DNA from: Glandiceps talaboti
Taxonomy: Eukaryota > Hemichordata > Enteropneusta > Spengelidae
Length of the DNA stretch: 64,000 nucleotides
Assembly (NCBI RefSeq): GCF_964340395.1
Contig: NC_135561.1
Coordinates: 5,920,018 to 5,984,017, forward strand
Direction: 5' to 3'
Position numbers and translations under genes: made by a program. The notes under the pieces are model-generated. The model searched no databases and was not told where the DNA came from. It saw only the letters and a list, made by a program, of their open reading frames with translations. Below are positions 63,832 to 64,000 of this stretch, piece by piece (the stretch's first letter is position 1; each line of letters starts with the position of its first letter).

Positions 63832-64000
63832 CACGGAAACGAGGTAAATTTTATTGTGCCTTCGTCGATTTTTCAAAGGCATTTGATTCGGTAGAGCGTA
63901 AGAGATTATGGTATTTACTTCTGAAGGGTGGTGTGAAGGGCAAGATGTTTAAAATACTCCATTCTATGTACCAAGATGTAAAATCGTGTGTACGTGTTAA
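62477..64000 (+). mobile_element. Non-LTR retrotransposon, 5'-truncated, frameshifted, runs off the right edge
   Basis: From about 62477 the frame reads as the last 70 or so residues of an APE-type endonuclease (SLLSLC, NLHFLNGRAGDD, FTCTANAGASVVDYMLASS, ESDHFPL). A linker and a reverse transcriptase follow (KPGKSAGPDS, PLHKKG, DNYRGISLLS, GQAGFRSGYC). The first frame is open to 63831, but near 63770-63786 the similarity moves to another frame (VDNIFVLQ from 63786), which continues through FVDFSKAFDS (RT motif A) to the edge without a stop. The FADD-type motif would lie beyond the window. The N-terminal two thirds of the endonuclease are missing, as expected from incomplete reverse transcription. 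The group (L2/CR1/Jockey-like) is not certain. The copy is dead, but few lesions suggest a fairly young insertion. Confidence 0.88.

Overview
This is a stretch of animal nuclear DNA, most likely from a marine invertebrate. The evidence is spliced genes with canonical GT/AG introns, long AT-rich non-coding stretches, many micro- and minisatellites, many short inverted-repeat elements and a non-LTR retrotransposon. CpG looks sparse except at two or three gene starts, and the palindrome TACATGTA recurs throughout. The protein sequences and the exon layout of the YTHDF gene fit an invertebrate deuterostome (hemichordate or amphioxus type) or a lophotrochozoan. The sequence alone does not settle which.

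Layout. Positions 1-32707 contain no coding exon I can recognise. They hold mobile-element remnants and satellites and probably belong to a very long intron of the scrib-like gene or the space beyond it. Positions 32708-33420, minus strand, carry the first two coding exons of a Scribble-family (SCRIB/LRRC1-like) LRR polarity protein, with a CpG-rich promoter at about 33480-33660. Positions 33660-41450 are intergenic and rich in microsatellites. Positions 41450-50401, plus strand, carry a complete YTHDF m6A-reader gene: a CRE/E-box/YY1-type promoter, three short N-terminal exons, a possible 15-nt microexon, a roughly 6 kb intron and one large exon holding the YTH domain. A long 3'UTR follows. 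Positions 56435-60428, plus strand, carry a complete four-exon SDR16C/RDHE2-like membrane-anchored short-chain dehydrogenase. Its intron 1 holds a long palindromic element and its intron 3 a 67-bp satellite. From about 62477 to the right edge lies a 5'-truncated, frameshifted non-LTR retrotransposon (end of the endonuclease plus reverse transcriptase).

The three genes do not form a pathway: one is an epithelial polarity scaffold, one an mRNA m6A reader and one a retinol/steroid-type dehydrogenase. Scrib and YTHDF are transcribed divergently, about 8 kb apart. I found no CRISPR array, operon or obviously new multi-gene system. The most unusual features are at the DNA level: an 18-unit minisatellite open in both strands, a satellite that looks grown from the end of a dispersed foldback element, several unclassified MITE-like families, and a perfect 32-bp palindrome inserted into one copy of a local duplication. 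All coordinates and matches come from reading by eye. No database search was run.
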